The notes beneath the pieces were generated by a model. That model did no database searches. It saw only the letters and a program-made list of their open reading frames with translations, and was not told the DNA's origin. Positions 15,061-24,860 of a DNA stretch of 41,649 nucleotides are shown here, one piece after another. Positions within the stretch are counted from its first letter, which is position 1; each line of letters starts with the position of its first letter. A program made the translations under genes and the position numbers. Origin of the DNA: Candidatus Hydrogenedentota bacterium (GTDB taxonomy: Bacteria > Hydrogenedentota > Hydrogenedentia > Hydrogenedentales > SLHB01); assembly GCA_016215105.1 (NCBI GenBank), contig JACRLJ010000076.1, forward strand, positions 1-41,649. Direction: 5' to 3'.

Positions 15061-16338
15061 ATGACAGAGAAAAAATTCAGAGCACTGGCGCCGGGTGTCG
15101 CGGTTGTGCTAATCGTTCTTTGCGCTGTCGCCGCCGAATACTGGTTTGTTCAGGCGCCGGAAAGCACAATTCCGAAGCAGCAAGTCAATACTAAGCCGGC
15201 GTACGAGCCGCCGCCCGCGCCTGCCAAAGGGGGGGCGCCGGTCACCGCGGATTGGCCGGTGTATCACGGTGGTGCGGACTTGGCCGGGGCAACGGACTGC
15301 CGGTTGCCCGATAAGCCCGGCATATTGTGGCAATGCCGCGTGGAAGGTTCCATTCATCAGCCTCCGGTTGGCGATAGTCATGGCATCTATGTGGCGACGC
15401 GCGCTGGCACGGTGATGGCGCTCGAGGTCGATGGAAAGGAACGGTGGAAGAAGCAGCTCGTCGACGCCGCCAAGACCGACGGGAGCGAACCTCGGGAACG
15501 TTTCGACGCCCCGATTGCGTGCTTTCGTTCAACGGTGGTGATAGGGTCCAAGGCAGGGGTTGTTCATGCGCTTGACACCGCGGATGGAACGGAGCGTTGG
15601 ACGTACGACGTGGGAGCGCCGATTCTTGGCACCGTGAACCTGTATGCGCCGAAGTCGTCCGAGGAGCCCGCGCGGCTCTACGTGATCAAACAAGACGACG
15701 GGGCGCTTCACTGCATCGACTTCAACACCGGCAAGCCGATCTGGCAGGGAAGAGCCGTTGCCCGAAGCGATGGCTCGCCGGCCGTTGGAGATGGCATTGT
15801 TGTGTACGGTAGTTGCGCCTCGGCGTTGCATATCTTTGCAGCCCAGGAGGCGCGGCTTCTCACGAGTATCGAACTTGGCGAAGATTGCCAAGTCGCTGCG
15901 GGTCCCGCGCTGGCCGGTGGCGATGTCTACTCGGGTAGCCGGGGCGGGAAGTTCTTCCGGGTCAATGTTGGCGCCGGACGAATTGTCTGGACGAACTCGG
16001 ACAGCAAGAAGGAAATATTTACGACACCGGCTGTAGGACAGGACATGGTGGTATTTGGGTCTGAAGATGGCGGGGTCTACGCGGTTGACCGGGATTCCGG
16101 ACGATTGAAATGGCGCTTCGATACACACCGGGTTCCAACTTCGGCGGTCATCGCCTCCGACAAGATCGCCGTTGGCGCCGGTGGCGTGTTCTATCTGCTG
16201 AAATCGGACACCGGCGAGAAGGTCTGGAGCTACGAAGTAAGTGACGGAATTGCGTCACCAGCCATCATCAATGGAATGGTGGTCGTTGGTAGCGAGGATG
16301 GGACGATTATGGCGTTTGGCGAGAAGCCGGCCGGATGA
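15061..16338 (+). CDS. Membrane-anchored PQQ-like beta-propeller, YHG subtype
   Basis: This 425-residue protein has an N-terminal membrane segment (about residues 10-31), a Pro/Ala-rich linker and a periplasmic propeller. Blade ends read ERWKKQLVD, ERWTYDVGA, IVWTNSDS, LKWRFDTH and KVWSYEVSD. The propeller starts with WPVYHGGADLAG rather than FRGP, and a central VVYGSCASALHIF segment is distinctive. Both features recur in the lipoprotein at 24861-26105, to which it is clearly paralogous along its whole propeller (PILGT, YGSC, DCQVA/DSQVA, SYEVSDGIASPA/SYAVSDEITSPA). It follows the HTH gene by 59 nt and may be co-transcribed with it. A terminator-like hairpin overlaps its stop. Confidence 0.83.
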   Translation: MTEKKFRALAPGVAVVLIVLCAVAAEYWFVQAPESTIPKQQVNTKPAYEPPPAPAKGGAPVTADWPVYHGGADLAGATDCRLPDKPGILWQCRVEGSIHQPPVGDSHGIYVATRAGTVMALEVDGKERWKKQLVDAAKTDGSEPRERFDAPIACFRSTVVIGSKAGVVHALDTADGTERWTYDVGAPILGTVNLYAPKSSEEPARLYVIKQDDGALHCIDFNTGKPIWQGRAVARSDGSPAVGDGIVVYGSCASALHIFAAQEARLLTSIELGEDCQVAAGPALAGGDVYSGSRGGKFFRVNVGAGRIVWTNSDSKKEIFTTPAVGQDMVVFGSEDGGVYAVDRDSGRLKWRFDTHRVPTSAVIASDKIAVGAGGVFYLLKSDTGEKVWSYEVSDGIASPAIINGMVVVGSEDGTIMAFGEKPAG

Positions 16339-16352
16339 GCCGGCCTATTCTT
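16329..16352 (+). terminator. Terminator-like hairpin at the end of the propeller gene
   Basis: GGCCGG (16329-16334) and CCGGCC (16340-16345) form a 6-bp stem with a 5-nt loop that contains the TGA stop, followed by TATTCTT. The short U-rich tail makes an intrinsic terminator plausible but not strong. Confidence 0.5.
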
Positions 16353-16439
16353 GCAGGGTACCGGGTGCGAGGCAACACCTAAGCCGGAATCCCGCGGCGG
16401 CGCCGTTTGTTACATTGAGTACGGGATCATACTACCTGG

Positions 16440-16907
16440 ATGCTCACGCATATCGTCAAGCACACCTGCGGACACGAAGCTCCCCATGGCTTTTCCGGCC
16501 ATGAGCCGGAACGGCGTCGCCGTGAAGAATGGCTGCGTCGGCAACCGTGTCAAGCCTGTTGGCGCGCCGAACAGGCAAGGTCGGCGGAGGTCCAACGAGG
16601 GCAATCGAACCTGCCCGCGCTGGAAGGCGCGGACGAGCAGAATACCTGGGCGGAAGTCATCCGCATGAAAGCCATTGCGCACAATAGGGACTACTGCAAG
16701 CGATTGCTCGAAAGCCGCAAGTTCAATGACGAAGACGAAGCGATGAAGATCGCCATTCGCGGCGCCGCGGACGACGCTCTGCGAGAACTTGAGAACCAGC
16801 GCAGCGCCGAATGGTGGATAGCGAATCGTTTCAGCTCGCTTTCCTGCGTCAAGCAACGAATCGTAGCGGCAGTCACTCCGATTCTGAACGCCCGCGCCGA
16901 ACGATAG
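16440..16907 (+). CDS. Small protein with N-terminal zinc-binding-type motif, function unknown
   Basis: This 155-residue protein starts with a probable zinc site: HTCGHEAP near residues 8-15 and QPCQACW near residues 35-41, giving C-x-H ... C-x-x-C. The sequence between is rich in Arg and Glu and likely helical. The remainder is helical and charged (AEVIRMKAIAHNRDYC onward), with no enzyme motif I recognise. Similar CGH...CxxC proteins occur widely as hypotheticals of unknown role. The ribosome site is weak. The gene stands alone between the propeller terminator and the prepilin-like gene. Confidence 0.6.
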   Translation: MLTHIVKHTCGHEAPHGFSGHEPERRRREEWLRRQPCQACWRAEQARSAEVQRGQSNLPALEGADEQNTWAEVIRMKAIAHNRDYCKRLLESRKFNDEDEAMKIAIRGAADDALRELENQRSAEWWIANRFSSLSCVKQRIVAAVTPILNARAER

Positions 16908-17138
16908 CGCGTCCACGCGGTATTGTCGGGAACAGACAAGGGACTTCTTTTGGTTCCTCCGGTTTCCATAGGCTTGTAAATGGCGTCCGGGAAACTTAGA
17001 ATAGCCGCCGTCAGTTTTGGGTGTGGACACGAGCAGATGGTGATGGACGTCCGGATGCGGCGTTCTTGCGTTCCCAGATTCGAGATGCGCTTACTTTTGG
17101 ATAGCTTTGCGATGCGTTGAAAGGATGGAGTAAGAGAC

Positions 17139-18116
17139 ATGAATAGACGAGGCTTTACGTTGATCGAGTTGCTTGTGGTAATCGCAATCATTGGAATTCT
17201 GGCTGCGATACTCCTGCCGGCGCTCGCGCGTGCGCGCGAGGCGGCCCGCCGCGCCAGTTGCGCAAACAACCTCAAGCAGATGGGGGTCGTTTTCAAGATG
17301 TATTCGGGTGAATCGCGCGGACTGCTTCCGCGTGTACACGGCGACCAGCCCTGGGGCGCTGCTCTTCCCGCGAGCTGCCAAGGTGGAGGAACCAAGGCTA
17401 GCTTGGCTCCGTATATGCAGGCCATCTATCCCGAGTATCTTAGCGACGTGAATGTCTTGGTCTGTCCCTCCGACCCGGAGGCGAGCGGCGCAAATTCGTT
17501 GGGGATCGTCCAAGATGCTCCGGCGCAGACCTGTCAGTACAGAGGGTTCCCATCCAGGACCGACGTGAGCTACCTTTACTACGGATTCGTGTTCGACAAG
17601 GTTTCTGACAAGGATCCGACCTTTGACACCATTGCGTTTGGTCTGCCGTCGTCACAAGTATCCGCGCAAGTGGCGTACGTAATGGGTTGTCTGTCCAGCT
17701 TCCCGCCATTGTTTAATGGGGCGCTGGGCAACATGAACCCCGCAGACGACTTTAATCTGGATAAGGACATCAACAACGCGTTGGTGTATGGCACGTTTGC
17801 CAGCATGGCGACGCCGGCTGGCGTATCTTTCGGTAACGCGAACACCACGACCGTGTACCGCCTCAAGGAAGGGATCGAACGTTTCCTGATTACCGACATC
17901 AACAATCCCGCCGGCGGCGCAAGGGCAGAAAGCATGCTGCCCATCATGTGGGACGTGGTGTCGTCGAGCACGACTGCGAGCGCCCAGTTCAATCATATCC
18001 CTGGCGGCGCCAATGCGCTTTACATGGACGGTCACGTCAAGTTCAACAAGTATCCGGATGAATTCCCATCGACGAAATCGTTCGCTGCGGTGGGCGCGCT
18101 GTTTAATCTGGGTTGA
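17139..18116 (+). CDS. DUF1559-type prepilin-like protein
   Basis: This 325-residue protein has a type IV pilin/pseudopilin leader: MNRRG then [18 protein letters not shown], with the Glu five residues into the mature part, expected to be cut after Gly5 and N-methylated. The N-terminal helix continues with [22 protein letters not shown], a hallmark of the DUF1559 group abundant in Planctomycetes-like bacteria. Near the C-terminus [17 protein letters not shown] gives the His-x10-Asp-Gly element after which the H-X9-DG family is named. GGAG precedes the ATG by 9 nt. These proteins are thought to be exported, surface or pseudopilus-associated. No assembly genes are nearby, so it probably relies on machinery encoded elsewhere. 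Confidence 0.92.
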   Translation: MNRRGFTLIELLVVIAIIGILAAILLPALARAREAARRASCANNLKQMGVVFKMYSGESRGLLPRVHGDQPWGAALPASCQGGGTKASLAPYMQAIYPEYLSDVNVLVCPSDPEASGANSLGIVQDAPAQTCQYRGFPSRTDVSYLYYGFVFDKVSDKDPTFDTIAFGLPSSQVSAQVAYVMGCLSSFPPLFNGALGNMNPADDFNLDKDINNALVYGTFASMATPAGVSFGNANTTTVYRLKEGIERFLITDINNPAGGARAESMLPIMWDVVSSSTTASAQFNHIPGGANALYMDGHVKFNKYPDEFPSTKSFAAVGALFNLG

Positions 18117-18241
18117 CCACTACGAAGTCGCGAGACGCACAGCGCTTGGCGCCGTGGCAATCGAGCGTTCTTCTGATCTGAGTGGCTTGTTCGCGTGGTG
18201 ATTCCCGTGTGGCCGCGAATCGGGTGAGAAGGAATTGATCG

Positions 18242-19333
18242 ATGAAATTAGTCCTGGTCGGTGGATTTCTCGGCGCCGGTAAGACAACCCTGCTCTGGGA
18301 ATCGGCGCGGCGCCTCGCGCAACGAAACATCACAGTCGGCCTGATCTCCAATGACCAAGCCCCGGACTTGGTCGATACGGCGTTTCTGTCGCGCTCCGGC
18401 GCAGTTGTTCGGGAGGTAGCGGGCAGTTGCTTTTGCTGCAACTTCGACGGATTCCGGCGCGCAATAGATTCCCTCGCGCAGGCTGGCGCCGAATGCGTCA
18501 TCGCCGAGCCGGTGGGAAGTTGTACCGATCTGTCCGCTACGATCATTCAGCCCCTCAAAGCGCTTTGTCCGGAATACGCCCTTGCCCCGCTAAGTGTTCT
18601 TGTTGACCCGGCGCGGGTACGCCGTGCGCTTCGCGAAAGGCATCCGTTGTTACACGCGGACGCCGCATACATCTTGCGCGTACAACTGGAAGAGGCGGAT
18701 CAGATTGTTGTCAACAAGGTGGACGCGTTTTCGAACGATGAACAACGGGAAATCGTCTCGTACTTGGCGGCTGAGTTTTCTCATGCCCCTGTTGTGTCCA
18801 TTTCGGCATTGCTCGGCGATGGCCTGGATGCGTGGCTCGATGGGGTTCTCGACGACAGACCCTCGGGCTCGAAGATAGCCGCGGTGGACTACGTTCGCTA
18901 CGCCAACGGCGAAGCCGTCCTGGGTTGGCTGAACGCCGTGGTTGAGCTTCGGTGGGTCGGGAGTCTTCATGCGGAGTGGGAAGCGTACATAGCGGCGATA
19001 TTCGATGCCCTTCGCAATGAGTTGTGCGCGGAGGAATGCGAAGTTGGCCATATTAAAGCGCTGTTGGAAAGTCCGCAGGGCCGAGTTATGGCCAACCTGA
19101 CCAGTCTGCACGATCCAACGCGCGTGCGCAGTGAGGGCCTCCCAAACCAACTCACTGCCATATTGACTGTAAACGCTCGGGCGCAGATCGCGCCCGAAGG
19201 CATTGAGAACGCGTTTCGTAGCGCTTTGCGCCACGCTTCTCACGGCAGTGTATCGCCATCAATACGGGCCTTTCACTGCATCAAGCCCGGCCGTCCTGTC
19301 CCGACCTATCGTTACGACACGGTTGTGGCTTAG
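18242..19333 (+). CDS. CobW/COG0523-family GTPase, probable metallochaperone
   Basis: This 363-residue G3E GTPase has the Walker A loop GGFLGAGKT (residues 7-15), the metal-binding CxCC motif as GSCFCC (Cys63, 65, 66) and the guanine-specificity motif NKVD (158-161). Such proteins deliver zinc, cobalt or other metals to target enzymes, using GTP hydrolysis as a switch. The C-terminal domain lacks the His-rich stretch found in some zinc-dedicated members, so the metal cannot be told. An AAGGA element lies 8 nt before the ATG. It stands alone; the prepilin-like gene ends 125 nt upstream. Confidence 0.9.
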   Translation: MKLVLVGGFLGAGKTTLLWESARRLAQRNITVGLISNDQAPDLVDTAFLSRSGAVVREVAGSCFCCNFDGFRRAIDSLAQAGAECVIAEPVGSCTDLSATIIQPLKALCPEYALAPLSVLVDPARVRRALRERHPLLHADAAYILRVQLEEADQIVVNKVDAFSNDEQREIVSYLAAEFSHAPVVSISALLGDGLDAWLDGVLDDRPSGSKIAAVDYVRYANGEAVLGWLNAVVELRWVGSLHAEWEAYIAAIFDALRNELCAEECEVGHIKALLESPQGRVMANLTSLHDPTRVRSEGLPNQLTAILTVNARAQIAPEGIENAFRSALRHASHGSVSPSIRAFHCIKPGRPVPTYRYDTVVA

Positions 19334-19415
19334 CCTGACACTAGCTGACCCAGTGCGCCAACTCTGCCAGTAAGAACTGGACAGGTTCCATGCGATAGTG
19401 GAAGGCCTACGTAAC

Positions 19416-19529
19416 GTGTCATTCTGAGCGGTAGCAAGGAATCTCCTGCCAACGTGTGGCGGCCACACAAGAAAAGCAGAGTGCTTGGTATGCGCCGGGT
19501 ATATTCTTCACTTGCATTCAGAATGACAC
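19416..19529. repeat. Inverted-repeat element between convergent genes
   Basis: A perfect 12-bp inverted repeat, GTGTCATTCTGA (19416-19427) and TCAGAATGACAC (19518-19529), bounds a 114-bp segment. Inside is a second short palindrome, GTGTGGC (19454-19460) with GCCACAC (19462-19468). The unit sits in the 271-bp gap between two converging genes. The GTCATTCTGAGCG core resembles a dispersed palindromic repeat I have seen in several environmental bacterial genomes, which would make this a non-coding MITE- or REP-like copy. It could also act as a two-way transcription stop. Confidence 0.55.
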
Positions 19530-19604
19530 TCTAAGGTACGTGTCTCCAAACACCACCAACGCTACTGGTGGAACTGATTCCTCGAAAGCCAGATTTGAAG
19601 CCAC

Positions 19605-20855
19605 CTAATTTGCTTTGATATCGAAGGCCATGAGGACATTGCCATGGCGGATGTACAAGCGCCCGTCCGAGATGACCGGGTGGGCCCAATGCGGACCGTC
19701 GCCTGCGGTGATTTTGAAGCGGCTAACCAGTTCGAGCGCCTTGGGGTTTACCGGCGCCAACGCGAGCGTGCCCTTCTCGCCGTAGCAGTACAACAAGCCC
19801 TCGGCGCAAATGGCGGAAGCCATTCCAACTTCCTCGGTTTCATACATCACTTTTCCGGTCTTAAGTTCGAGGCACGCCCAGTGACTCTTGGCGTTTGAAG
19901 AATAGAGATATCCGTGGTCTACGATGATGCCGCCGTGCCCGGTGTTGATGACTTCATCGGTCCACTTTTCAGTGGTTGTCTTGCCGTCGGCGGAAAGCTC
20001 GTATGCCCGCCCGCCCTTGCCGTGCCCACTCGTGATATAGATGAACCCGTCCTGGTAGACGGGCGAGTTCGAGTGGTTGGGATCTTCGGCCGTCGTGTCG
20101 AACGGCTGCTTCCAGATTACCTCTCCCGTCTTCGGATCGAAGCCCGACAGATACCGCGCAGTCAATGTGACGAGCTGGCGCCGTCCGCGCTCGACCAGAA
20201 TGGGCGAGCAGTAGGCCGGCATATCGCCGAATCCCACGCTGGTCCAGACGGTCTTACCAGAGTTCTTATCGAGTGCCGCGAATGCGGCCTCTTTTCCGCC
20301 CGGCGTGCATATTAGGCGGTCCGAATCGATGAATATGGATTCGACGAAGCCGCAGCGCGGAGACTGCCCGCCAAACTCCTTCGCGAGATCGCGGGTCCAT
20401 CGGACATCGCCGGAAATAGCGTCGAAGCAGAACAGCTTCCCAACGCCGCTTACCAGGTATAATCGATCTCCGTCGACCGTGGGACATGCCCGCGAGCCCG
20501 GATACGAATCGTTCCAGTCGGGCCCGTAGGACTTCTTCCACAGCAAACCACCCTTCAGGTCATATGCAAAAAGAAATCCTTCGTCTCGGTCAACGGACAT
20601 ACCCGTGATATACAATTTCCCGCGCGCGACGGTAGCCGACGAATAGCCCCGCCCCAGTCCTTCGACCGTCCACAGCGGTTTGAGGCCGTCCTCCGGCCAT
20701 TTCTTCAACAAACCGGTTTCGGGCGAGTGACCATCGCGGTGCAACCCGCGAAACTGAGGCCAGTCGGCGCAATATGCCGGGAGGCAGAATGCCGCGATCA
20801 GCAATACGAGCCATGTAGTTCGATTACGTCGACGAAGATCCCGATCCGAATCCAC
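19605..20855 (-). CDS. Exported PQQ-like beta-propeller protein, FRG subtype (last gene of export operon)
   Basis: This protein of about 416 residues has a basic N-terminus, a signal peptide (core TTWLVLLIAAFCLPAYC) and a propeller opening with ADWPQFRGLHRDGHSPETG. Blade ends such as LLWKKSYGP, VRWTRDLAK and VIWKQPFD mark it as PQQ/BamB-like. It ends with HWAHPVISDGRLYIRHGN, nearly identical in form to the protein at 29170-30408, so the two are close paralogues. I chose a GTG at 20855 because GGAGGA lies 9 nt upstream; a GTG at 20900 is possible. It starts 49 nt after the FtsX-type permease gene on the same strand. A periplasmic partner of that transporter is a reasonable guess. Confidence 0.85.
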   Translation of the reverse strand: MDSDRDLRRRNRTTWLVLLIAAFCLPAYCADWPQFRGLHRDGHSPETGLLKKWPEDGLKPLWTVEGLGRGYSSATVARGKLYITGMSVDRDEGFLFAYDLKGGLLWKKSYGPDWNDSYPGSRACPTVDGDRLYLVSGVGKLFCFDAISGDVRWTRDLAKEFGGQSPRCGFVESIFIDSDRLICTPGGKEAAFAALDKNSGKTVWTSVGFGDMPAYCSPILVERGRRQLVTLTARYLSGFDPKTGEVIWKQPFDTTAEDPNHSNSPVYQDGFIYITSGHGKGGRAYELSADGKTTTEKWTDEVINTGHGGIIVDHGYLYSSNAKSHWACLELKTGKVMYETEEVGMASAICAEGLLYCYGEKGTLALAPVNPKALELVSRFKITAGDGPHWAHPVISDGRLYIRHGNVLMAFDIKAN

Positions 20856-20904
20856 TACGGACTTTCCTCCCCAGTCGGGCCACCCGCTGGGGTGGCGCAC
20901 AAAG

Positions 20905-23900
20905 TCATTCCGTTCGTAATGACGAGACGCTGGTCTTGCGTAGACCCAGCAGTAGCGCCAAACCGGCGCACACCATGGCGCTGATCAGCACCAGCGCAAA
21001 TACACCGAGGCGTCCCATCGCGGAAACTCCGGCGTGCGACGATACCATCGTCGGGAGCATCGCCACCACGGACGCCACGGCGCCGATTACTGATCCTAGC
21101 ACGAGCAATAGACCGTATTCGCACGCAAGCAACGTGAAAACGGCGTCAGGAGAGAATCCTACCGCCCAGAGTAGCGCGATTTCCCTGCGCCGCTCAAAGA
21201 TATTTCTAAGCGCGACCACGCCGGTAGCCGTCGCCCCCAGCATCAATCCGACCCCTCCCAGGGCCAGGAACATGCTGAGGTAGGTACCTTCGACCGCGTG
21301 AAAGAGCGCGAGTCGGGCAACAGTAGTGGTCACGTCCAGGCCGTGCCGATCGAAGGCGTTTCGAAGCGCGACCATAGTGTCTGAAGCGGTGTTAGGCGGT
21401 GTATCGAGCAAGAATACGCGAAATCCTTCCTGTGACGGCCAGAGTCTAACGAAGTTCTTCAGCGAGATCAGGATAGCGCCCTGGAATACCGACAGGCGCA
21501 TCGGAAGTTGGCCCGCCAGCTTTACGGAGACATCCCGGCCCGCGTCGTCGCGGTACGTCAGGCTGTCGCCATCTGTCAGTCCTGTCTTCTTCTTGAGCGT
21601 CCACATCGCCGTATCGGAATCGCCCACCAGCGCTGGGATAGCTCCATCTCCCAGGTCTTGATTCAACACCGCCCAAATGTTCTCGCTGGATTCACCCGAA
21701 AAAGCCTTAAGACGTCCCAGTTCCTGTTCATCAACCCCGAGCACCCGAGGCGTCAGCGCGCGATTGAGGTTCAAGCAACTCGCATCATCACCGTCGTGAA
21801 CACGAATACCAATCGCATTAACGCCTGGGACGGCCGTCGAAAGCGTGGCGGGATCAAGGATGGGAGCCGTCGCTTCCGCATAGAGCGCGAAGCCTCCTGT
21901 ACCCGACGAGCGCTGATCCGCGTTCGCTCCGATATCGCTCTGCATGGCGGATACGGCGAGCACGAGAAACCCGCCGCCGGCGAGCGATGAGACGATGCCG
22001 AGACTGCGGCCGCGCCTGCGCGTGCCGTTCAGTATGGCGAGAGAAAGCGTCGTGGGAGGTCTGGCGCCGCGATGGGACGATGCGCGCGAGAACAAATACT
22101 TCATAAACAGGAGCCCAGCGGCGAGCGTTAAGGCGCCGGAAACGAAGAACGGCATCGCAATTTCCGCGGGCGGAGAAATTACCGCATACACAACAAGGGC
22201 AATCGCGCCAATCAGCGCAACACTAGCCCCGGCAAGATCCCGCAAGTTGCGAGGCCTTGTTCGCGCCTCCTGCGAGAAGTCCGCATTCATGAGTTCTGCC
22301 GCGCCGTGGCGCAACAAGCGTTGAAGAGTGAACGCCGCCGACACCAGCGCGCAGACGACGCCTCCCGCCGCGCCGGCCTCAACGCTTGTCAGTTGGATAT
22401 CGAATAGAATCGGAATACGGCCAACGGCGTCCTGCCAGTAGATGGACAGCCCAGCCATTAGGGCCCACGCGTACGCTAGGCCCAATCCCGTCCCGGCAAT
22501 GGATCCGGGGAGCGCCACTGCGAGCGCTTCGCATAGCAAAATGGTGCGAATACGCCCCCTGGGATATCCGAGCGCCGCCAGCGTTCCAAGTTCCTCGGCG
22601 CGTTGCTGCATTCCAAACGCGTACAGCAGGCCCATCAACGTGAGGGCGGAGACCAACAGGAAGAAGCTCATCCCGAGGAACATCCCGCCAAGATCGGTGG
22701 CTTGCGCCGCCGCGGACAGCGCTTCGTCGTGTACCGGTCTGAGTTCGATCCCGGCGTCGCGAGGGCCAAGGCTCTTGGCGATGCCGGCCATGATATCGTC
22801 TGCGTGCATGGTCGAACTCGGGAAACGGACTGCGGTCAGCCGGCCGAAGCGATTTCCCCACATTTCTTGACCGGCCGCCAACGTGACAAGCGCCTTGGGG
22901 GTCTGGCGGTACTCGCGCCAATACGCTTCGTTGGCCTCGTCCTTCAGAAGCTGTTCGTCCATGGGCATGCCGATCTTCCAGTCTTTGCAGCTTTCGACAT
23001 TGCTCAGTCCGGGGAAATCGGGGACGAGCGCTTTTTCGGCGTCAAAGTCCTCCATCGGTAGAATGCGCTTGACCGTGAATTGGCGGGCGCGCTCCTCGAA
23101 ACGGTTGGAAGGCAGGGTTACGTAATACGCGATAGTGATGCGTGCGCCTTCGTGCGCCGCGAGGCGCTCGGCGAGCCACGAATTGATCACCATTTCATCG
23201 TCGCTGAGTCCTTGACTGAGTTCGCCACCGGCGGTCATGAACGAATAGGGCGTTGAATGACTGTCGTTCCGTAGGGCATTGACGAGATACGTCAGTGTTC
23301 CTTGCGCGCTAGGCAACGAAAGCGCGGCCTTCTCCGTTGCGTCGTCCAGAAAGACGCGGTTCGTCTCCAATTGAAGAACCGTGCCGCTGCGCTGCGTCAC
23401 TCGTAGCCCCGAAAATTCCGGCCTCCAAACTTCGGAGAGAGTCCGTTGCGCCCTATCTAGCGTGCAGCCAGGGCCTGCGAGCAGAAGGTTCGCCTGGTCA
23501 GCGCATGCAGCCATCTGCTGTAGATCGGAAATGCGAACAAAAAAATTGGAAGGGGGAAGTTGGCTGGGCGTGAGACTGAATCGCCCCATCTGCGCGTCGG
23601 TAACTATTGCTTTCACGGTGAAATTGGCGCGCTGCGACGCTTCTTCCTCGCGCGACGAGAGCGGCGCGTCTCGGGATAGAAGGCCGGGCTTGGCGATTCG
23701 TAACGCGACCGAGTCTCCCTCCTTGACGCCCAGCGCCTTCGCGAGGCGCAGATCGAGCGCCGCCTCCCGTGTTCCCAACTCCAACGGAGGTGATTCCGCG
23801 TAGCTCCAGAAGTCAGTCGAAACACCCAGAGCTTGGACCTTATTAATCTGCGTTTTCTCGCCCGTGTTGGGGTCCTGGTAGATCGCCATGCCCGGAAGCA

Positions 23901-24165
23901 GGAGAGCAGCGGTCACCGGCGCGCCCAGACGGGCCCGCGCCGCCGAGGCCAACTCGGCGGAGAACAGGCGTTCCCCGGAGCCCGCCGCGAACTGCACGTG
24001 ACCGAGACGCAAGAGCGCGTACGTTCGGAGGGTATGGTTCACCGAATCGCCGATGGCCAGCGCCCCAGTGAGAATCGCGGCCGCCAGCGCCGTGCCAATG
24101 AATAGCCCGAAATGGGTCCGGCGATAATGAACGAGACTGCGTGCGATGAGACGGAGACTATTCAT
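20905..24165 (-). CDS. Long FtsX-type ABC transporter permease
   Basis: This 1086-residue permease has an N-terminal helix (HFGLFIGTALAAAILTGALA) followed by a large periplasmic domain. A first FtsX-like block lies around GMSFFLLVSALTLMGLLYAF and EELGTLAALGYPRGRIRTIL. More helices and a second periplasmic domain follow, and a second FtsX block carries RREIALLWAVGFSPDAVF near the C-terminus. This double-FtsX layout matches the MacB/LolCE superfamily, which moves lipoproteins or other substrates by pulling on them from the periplasmic side rather than across the inner membrane. The ATG at 24165 overlaps the ATPase stop by 8 nt, fixing the start. The substrate is unknown; the propeller and glycosyltransferase neighbours hint at envelope glycans or lipoproteins. 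Confidence 0.87.
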   Translation of the reverse strand: MNSLRLIARSLVHYRRTHFGLFIGTALAAAILTGALAIGDSVNHTLRTYALLRLGHVQFAAGSGERLFSAELASAARARLGAPVTAALLLPGMAIYQDPNTGEKTQINKVQALGVSTDFWSYAESPPLELGTREAALDLRLAKALGVKEGDSVALRIAKPGLLSRDAPLSSREEEASQRANFTVKAIVTDAQMGRFSLTPSQLPPSNFFVRISDLQQMAACADQANLLLAGPGCTLDRAQRTLSEVWRPEFSGLRVTQRSGTVLQLETNRVFLDDATEKAALSLPSAQGTLTYLVNALRNDSHSTPYSFMTAGGELSQGLSDDEMVINSWLAERLAAHEGARITIAYYVTLPSNRFEERARQFTVKRILPMEDFDAEKALVPDFPGLSNVESCKDWKIGMPMDEQLLKDEANEAYWREYRQTPKALVTLAAGQEMWGNRFGRLTAVRFPSSTMHADDIMAGIAKSLGPRDAGIELRPVHDEALSAAAQATDLGGMFLGMSFFLLVSALTLMGLLYAFGMQQRAEELGTLAALGYPRGRIRTILLCEALAVALPGSIAGTGLGLAYAWALMAGLSIYWQDAVGRIPILFDIQLTSVEAGAAGGVVCALVSAAFTLQRLLRHGAAELMNADFSQEARTRPRNLRDLAGASVALIGAIALVVYAVISPPAEIAMPFFVSGALTLAAGLLFMKYLFSRASSHRGARPPTTLSLAILNGTRRRGRSLGIVSSLAGGGFLVLAVSAMQSDIGANADQRSSGTGGFALYAEATAPILDPATLSTAVPGVNAIGIRVHDGDDASCLNLNRALTPRVLGVDEQELGRLKAFSGESSENIWAVLNQDLGDGAIPALVGDSDTAMWTLKKKTGLTDGDSLTYRDDAGRDVSVKLAGQLPMRLSVFQGAILISLKNFVRLWPSQEGFRVFLLDTPPNTASDTMVALRNAFDRHGLDVTTTVARLALFHAVEGTYLSMFLALGGVGLMLGATATGVVALRNIFERRREIALLWAVGFSPDAVFTLLACEYGLLLVLGSVIGAVASVVAMLPTMVSSHAGVSAMGRLGVFALVLISAMVCAGLALLLGLRKTSVSSLRTE

Positions 24166-24850
24166 GAGTTCCGGTTCGTTCGTTGAGGACGCCATCGCGA
24201 AACTCAAGGACGCGGTCCATCATTTGGGCGATGGCCATGGAATGCGTCACGACAACCAAGGTCAATGCTTCTTCCCGGTTCAAATCGAGGAGAAGGCGGG
24301 CAAGCTGTTCCGCACCGTCCTGATTGAGCGATCCCGTGGGCTCATCCGCCAGCAACAGGCTCGGTTGATTGATCAACGCGCGCACTACGGCGGCGCGCTG
24401 CCGCTCGCCTCCGGAGAGCCGTCCCGGCAATTGGTGCGCGCGGTCCGAAAGACCCGCTCGCTCCAATAACTTCTGTGCGCGCTCCACGCTTTGCCCGGAG
24501 TTGCTGTTCACCAGGGTCGGCACAAGCGCGTTTTCGAGCACACTGCATTGGGGCAACAAGTGGTGCATCTGGAACACGAATCCGATTTCCGTATTCCGAA
24601 TCCGGGCGCATTCGTTCTCAGAGATCGCGCCTAGATCCCGGCCCTTGAAAATGATCGCTCCCGAGGTGGGGCGGTCCAACGTGCCGATAAGGTTCAGAAG
24701 TGTACTCTTCCCGCAACCTGATGGACCCACAATTGCCAGTGATTCGCCCGGCATGACCTCAAGATTCACGCGCGTTAGAACGCGTAGTGGCCGCGGCGAC
24801 TCCGGGTATTCCTTGACAATGTCACGAAGCGACAGTAAAGGTTCCGCCAT
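24158..24850 (-). CDS. LolD/MacB-type ABC transporter ATP-binding protein
   Basis: This 230-residue ATPase has all core motifs: Walker A GPSGCGKST (residues 42-50), Q-loop FVFQMHHLLP, signature LSGGERQR (from 145), Walker B LLLADEPTGSLN (165-176) and switch His in VVTHS. The LNLIGTLDRPTSG and PTGSLN wording is typical of LolD/MacB-like ATPases that pair with FtsX-type permeases, as here. GGGAG lies 6 nt before the ATG, inside the tail of the propeller lipoprotein region, and the gap from that gene is 10 nt. Its stop overlaps the permease start, so the two subunits are translationally coupled. Confidence 0.95.
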   Translation of the reverse strand: MAEPLLSLRDIVKEYPESPRPLRVLTRVNLEVMPGESLAIVGPSGCGKSTLLNLIGTLDRPTSGAIIFKGRDLGAISENECARIRNTEIGFVFQMHHLLPQCSVLENALVPTLVNSNSGQSVERAQKLLERAGLSDRAHQLPGRLSGGERQRAAVVRALINQPSLLLADEPTGSLNQDGAEQLARLLLDLNREEALTLVVVTHSMAIAQMMDRVLEFRDGVLNERTGTHE

Positions 24851-24860
24851 GAACTACTCC

